A DNA stretch of 64,000 nt from Sthenelais limicola (taxonomy: Eukaryota; Annelida; Polychaeta; Phyllodocida; Sigalionidae), in contig OW804094.1 in NCBI GenBank assembly GCA_942159475.1, positions 53,936,966 through 54,000,965 of the forward strand, given 5' to 3'. The translations under genes were made by a program, and so were the position numbers. This document shows positions 59,800-64,000 of the stretch, piece after piece. The first letter of the stretch is position 1. Each line of letters begins with the position of its first letter. The notes under the pieces were generated by a model. That model did not search any database. It saw only the letters and a program-made list of their open reading frames with translations, and was not told the origin of the DNA.

Positions 59800-59945
59800 C
59801 CAACGCCACTCTTAATATTCACTTGACTGGGGGTGGGGGAGTGGTCTCATGCAGCATGTTGCATACTACTCTGTCCACCTCTTTTTCATTCAGACATTCC
59901 ACAGACAACACCCATGTAGAGGTCACACATGTTAAACAGCTTTGG
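59800..59945 (+). other. Possible 5' UTR exon of elongase copy 2
   Basis: Sequence around gtccacctctttttcattca ends at TTTGG|gtaagt (59945/59946), a consensus donor 1.7 kb before the copy-2 acceptor at 61634. Position and donor are the only evidence. Confidence 0.3.
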
Positions 59946-61345
59946 GTAAGTATTTCAGTTATTCTACCAGTGTATTTTCATAATGTAATAGGCTTTTAAT
60001 GGTTTTTTTTTATGATTCTGTTAATTAAATAATAGAAATGGACCTTTAATATAGCTATTTAATTATAAGTTTATTGAATAATGAAAAATGAAGTGAATAG
60101 TCAACACACCCTACTCCTTCGAAATGGTAACAATCATCTGCGATTTCCGATATAGTGTTACGCGCTAATCGGACACAGTCTATTAGGTGAATACAAAAGC
60201 GACTTGAACCATCAATATTAGATCGAAGCACGAGTATAATGTACAGATTTCTGGTGCATTCATACTTGCACATTTGCTGCAATGGCCAGATTATGTAATT
60301 GGATCAAGAGTGACATAAGGGCCATGAGTCAACATGATAGGCTTTGGCTAATATTCTATATGCCATACACAATTTTGTGATAAGAGTGCGCTGATAAGTA
60401 GATGGACAAACACGATTTCGAACGGATCTCTTCCATCTTTTTCGTTCGATGGTCCAGACATATTTTCAATTTTTTCATGATTAATGTGAAAGATCGCGAG
60501 GAATAATGCATGAAACTCTATACTAACAGATGTGTCAATATCCATTCAACGTTTAGCTGATTTCTTCTCCCGGTGGAATTGAGCGAGGCATACTGAAGAA
60601 AGGATCGAGCAAGGATTGGTTACCTAACACAGGAATACCTATCTGCCAAACGGATTAAGAGCTCCCCTGTCACGATATTAGAAAGGTTTGAGTTTATCGT
60701 TCCTATCCCTTGCCACCTTTTTGCACAACAATAGAACAATATGTATTCAATATAGATAATCAGAAATTCACTTGCACTGCGATGTTTTTTTATTTGGACA
60801 CCCACCACCCACCCACCATTCCCTCATCCTATTTCCCATACAAGAACACTCAGTCATAATGCCTCATAATAGGCAGCTCTTGGTTGAGTTTCAAGTCTGG
60901 CAATCTATTGATCAATCCAGTACGGTTCGTCTGAATATCTATTTCATAAAACATGTAGGGTCTGGAAGTGACCAAAGGGAAAGTCTTTTTTAAAAATATT
61001 TGTTGATATGGTTATAATGTGGGATATTGTCATTTCCTCAGAGAGCCTTATTTTTACAGCTAGTATGCTTGAAGACATGTACAAGAGATCGATACTCTAT
61101 GCACCCAAAGGACGTCTGACTCTGTTAGCTTGGTCAATATGCTCCCTGCATAATTTATTTAGGGAAAGATCAATAGAGTAACTTGTTATTTTGATTCAAG
61201 ATCCAAGGTGGTGGTAACTGTAACAAAAATAAACAGCGATATTGTCCCCAAGAACCTGCTTCCTGCGATGGAGTTCATCATTATCAGTGAATATGCAACT
61301 AAGAAGATTGATGTATTGGGGGGTGTCTATTCGTCCCTCGAAATG

Positions 61346-61584
61346 ATTAAATGCGAGGAGTATTTTCTCTGTTGTATTGATGAAAAATAATATTGGTATC
61401 ATGGAAATGTATATAACATAATACAGTTATGAGCACAAATATATGTTAAACGCCACAGTCTAATTAAATGCGAGGAGTATTTTCTCTGTTGTATTGATGA
61501 AAAATAATATTGGTATCATGGAAATGTATATATAACATAATACAGTTATGAGCACAAATATATGTTTAACGCCACAGTCTAATT
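61346..61584. repeat. 117-bp tandem duplication upstream of elongase copy 2
   Basis: The unit beginning attaaatgcgaggagtattt (61346) is repeated from 61463 almost exactly, differing by a TA insertion and one extra T. Recent by its low divergence. Confidence 0.92.
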
Positions 61585-61634
61585 GATATTCTACTGAGAT
61601 ATTTAATGTTAACAATTGTTTTTGTCATTTACAG

Positions 61635-62569
61635 AATATTATACCATTGACATAATCAATTAACAGAAAATGGAGACAGAAAGATTGATCCTCGAACCTT
61701 CGGGATACAAAGCAGCCTACCTCTTACCATATGAAGATTTCGATGAACGAGAATTCTTCAAATGGCTTACAGACAATTGGTCTCTACCCATAGTATGCTC
61801 AATCATCTACGTCATGGTCATCTTTGGTTTGAAGGAATTCATGAAAACCCAACCAGCATTCAGTCTCAAAGGGCCATTGTCGCTGTGGAACTCAGGTCTT
61901 GCCATCTTTAGTATTTTCGGGGCCTACAGGATGAACCAAGAACTATATTGGGTATTGACCAAGCACGGCATCCAGCATGCCCTCTGTGAAACAACATACT
62001 GCCAAACGCCTTTTGGCCTGTGGGTGTCACTATTCGCCCTTTCCAAGATAGTAGAACTAGGAGATACAGTGTTCATCGTGCTGCGAAAGCGCCCACTCAT
62101 CTTTTTGCACTGGTTCCATCACGTCCTGACTCTACTCTATGTCTGGGCTGCTTATATGGAAAGGGCAGCTTCAGGGAGATGGTTTATCACCATGAATTAC
62201 AACGTACACGCTTTAATGTATAGCTACTATGCCTTAAGCGCTATGGGGTTCCGACTTCCCAAGAAGGTCAGCATTACAATCACAACACTTCAAACGATGC
62301 AGATGGTAGTAGGCCTGGTCGTGAATACTTCAGTACTCTTTATTAAAAAGAGTGGACGACCCTGCCATCAGTCATATGGAAATATCGTGATGGCTCTTGC
62401 AATGTATTTCCTTTACTTCTGCCTATTCTCTCTCTTCTTCTATAACGCATATATTGTGAAAAAAGCAAAACCTGCTTCACCCTCTTCAAAAAGTCACAGT
62501 AAAAAGAATGGCTATCAAAATGGTACAAGAAATGTGGTTTCGAATGGGACTGCTAAGAAACACATGTAA
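61635..62569 (+). CDS. ELOVL6: Fatty-acid elongase, ELOVL3/6-type (copy 2)
   Basis: The exon starts after acceptor cattacag-like ttacag (61634), with 35 nt of 5' UTR and ATG at 61670; single coding exon of 299 aa, stop at 62567-62569. Same enzyme class as copy 1: KIVELGDTVFIVLRK, HWFHH at residues 147-151, MNYNVHALMYSYYALSA, TTLQTMQMVVGLVVN. C-terminus ...GTAKKHM, a KKXX ER-retrieval signal. It is collinear with copy 1 along its whole length, with divergence mainly at the N-terminus and the Ser/Lys/Asn-rich tail. The head-to-tail arrangement, about 6.6 kb apart, shows tandem duplication. Poly(A) signal AATAAA at about 63787 with GT-rich sequence downstream. Orthology to ELOVL6 versus ELOVL3 is not resolved. 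Confidence 0.94.
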
Positions 62570-63810
62570 TTATATTGCCCAAAATTATGAGTCAGAAGTT
62601 CTGAGGCTTTATTTTACATTAAGATCTATGACGACAACTGACTCAACACGCATTTTCATAGTACTTACAAAAACTTCCATTTAATGTCCCGAAAACAGGA
62701 AAGGAATACGATACAAATCCATTGTGCCCTATATATAGTTAGCGATGGCATTTCCTTGCATTTGGACAGTCTTGATATCCCGGTGAGCCACCAACAGCAT
62801 TCCTTGATCATTATAAATAAATCAGACACTTTCATTCTCTTTCATGCCACTCATATTCAAAATAGCTCAAAATGTGTTGCCAGTCACTTATGTTAATTTG
62901 ACAAATGATCAAGAACCCTTATCAGCTCTTATCAGATTGAGAGAGTAGATGTTTCAACTTAACGCAACTCAATGCGTGTACAATAGACCTTGACATATAC
63001 CCTCAAGATACGTAGATGGCAAGAAAAGATAACCAACTTGTCAATTCCAGATTGATTCGGGTTTCTATTTGCATCAGTCGTCAGTCATCTTTATTTGTAG
63101 GCACCAATTTATTTATTTTCCCCATAACATGTTTTCAATACTCTGGTCATGAATATATGGTATGTAATACACAATTTCTTTTCGTAACTCTGGCGAAATA
63201 GTTGTACTTCAAAGTGCTGTCCATTCAGACCTACTTCTGCATGAAAAACAATTTGCGGTGGATGTGACTGATGTGAAAGCACGCTAAATCCATCATTCAC
63301 ATTTTAATTTCAATTATTTTTAAGCACCAAACACAACGCATACATGAAAAGCTGCTTGGTGACGATTTTTCTAGGTCTAACCATTACTTGATAATGCTCA
63401 AACATATCAGAGAGAAAACCGTTTTATCAGGGTACGGCCTTGTAGTATAGTTGTAGCGATTGCTGCCATTTATGTATTCAATATTCTGTCCATGTCTCAG
63501 TACATTATGCCAGAGGCTCAAGAGAGTGTTAACTAGAATGTTCTCAATATTGTAAGGTTCAGTGTGTTACTACATTAATTGATATGTGTATTCCACTTGT
63601 ACCATGACTATATAATCTGTTTCACCATTTTATACATATTTTTAAATGTATACATACGTGTACATGTATAACGGAGATGAAGATATAGATATGTATTCTT
63701 GAGCGTTTATATCATAAGATTTGTTGGTGAAGATGAAGAATGAAGTTAGTTGGTATGGGACCATTTCAATAATACAAAGATAATTGAATAAAAACTTCTA
63801 AATATCCTTT
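62570..63810 (+). other. Likely 3' UTR of elongase copy 2
   Basis: No coding signal. AATAAA at 63787-63792 followed by ttttggtctttgtgttagcc, a good cleavage/GT-rich context. Confidence 0.5.
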
Positions 63811-63882
63811 TTGGTCTTTGTGTTAGCCTTAGGTTAAACAATGGGTCTTAATTGCTCATCAATTATATCTTTATATCGATAT

Positions 63883-63920
63883 AGATGAAGCCAATCCTGA
63901 CAGATGAAGCCAATCCTGAC
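63883..63920. repeat. Tandem 19-bp x2
   Basis: agatgaagccaatcctgac occurs twice in direct succession. Confidence 0.95.
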
Positions 63921-64000
63921 TGAGGCGCGCAACAAGCAATTACATGGGGTTGATATAATCAGGGTTTTACTTGATAATGAATGTATCGCGTGTCATCAGT

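Overview
The window is animal nuclear DNA: AT-rich, with spliced genes, GT-AG introns, mononucleotide C/G runs, CA/GA microsatellites and many decayed transposons. No tRNA, rRNA or CRISPR was seen. Frequent 'taggcct'-type words and the repeat mix suggest a marine invertebrate, perhaps an echinoderm or hemichordate; this lineage guess is inference.

Layout. (1) 1-1245, + strand: the last three exons of a SAC3/GANP-domain gene, probably SAC3D1-like, cut by the left edge. (2) 3.1-6.1 kb: nested repeats with a perfect 29-bp-arm hairpin. (3) 6435-44555, - strand: one large gene assembled here from 18 coding exons, all joining in frame (2328 nt, 775 codons plus stop). It encodes a signal peptide, two tandem copies of a six-exon Cys-rich module resembling the uncharacterised DUF7042-DUF7045 families, three EGF domains, one transmembrane segment and a short tail. 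Its first coding intron is followed by a 19-nt microexon, and one intron is about 26 kb. (4) Inside that intron (16.75-42.62 kb): LINE remnants, two LTR-like blocks, an unusual cluster of a 15-bp motif spaced by about 180 bp (20.3-22.9 kb), foldbacks, a long inverted pair (27.55-28.0 / 36.0-36.47 kb), a Harbinger-like MITE and three possible plus-strand first exons. (5) 44.6-54.1 kb: intergenic sequence with a near-perfect hairpin, an 848-bp TIR element with a 5-bp target duplication, a 340-bp polypurine tract and a LINE endonuclease remnant. (6) 54.1-62.6 kb, + strand: two tandem ELOVL3/6-type fatty-acid elongase genes, each with its coding region in one exon and each ending in a KKXX ER-retrieval signal.

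Functionally, the two elongases form a tandem paralogue pair in fatty-acid elongation at the ER. The large minus-strand gene is a cell-surface protein of unknown role, and the SAC3 gene is unrelated. Gene models rest on reading frames, splice sites, phase continuity and internal homology only; no transcript or database evidence was available.
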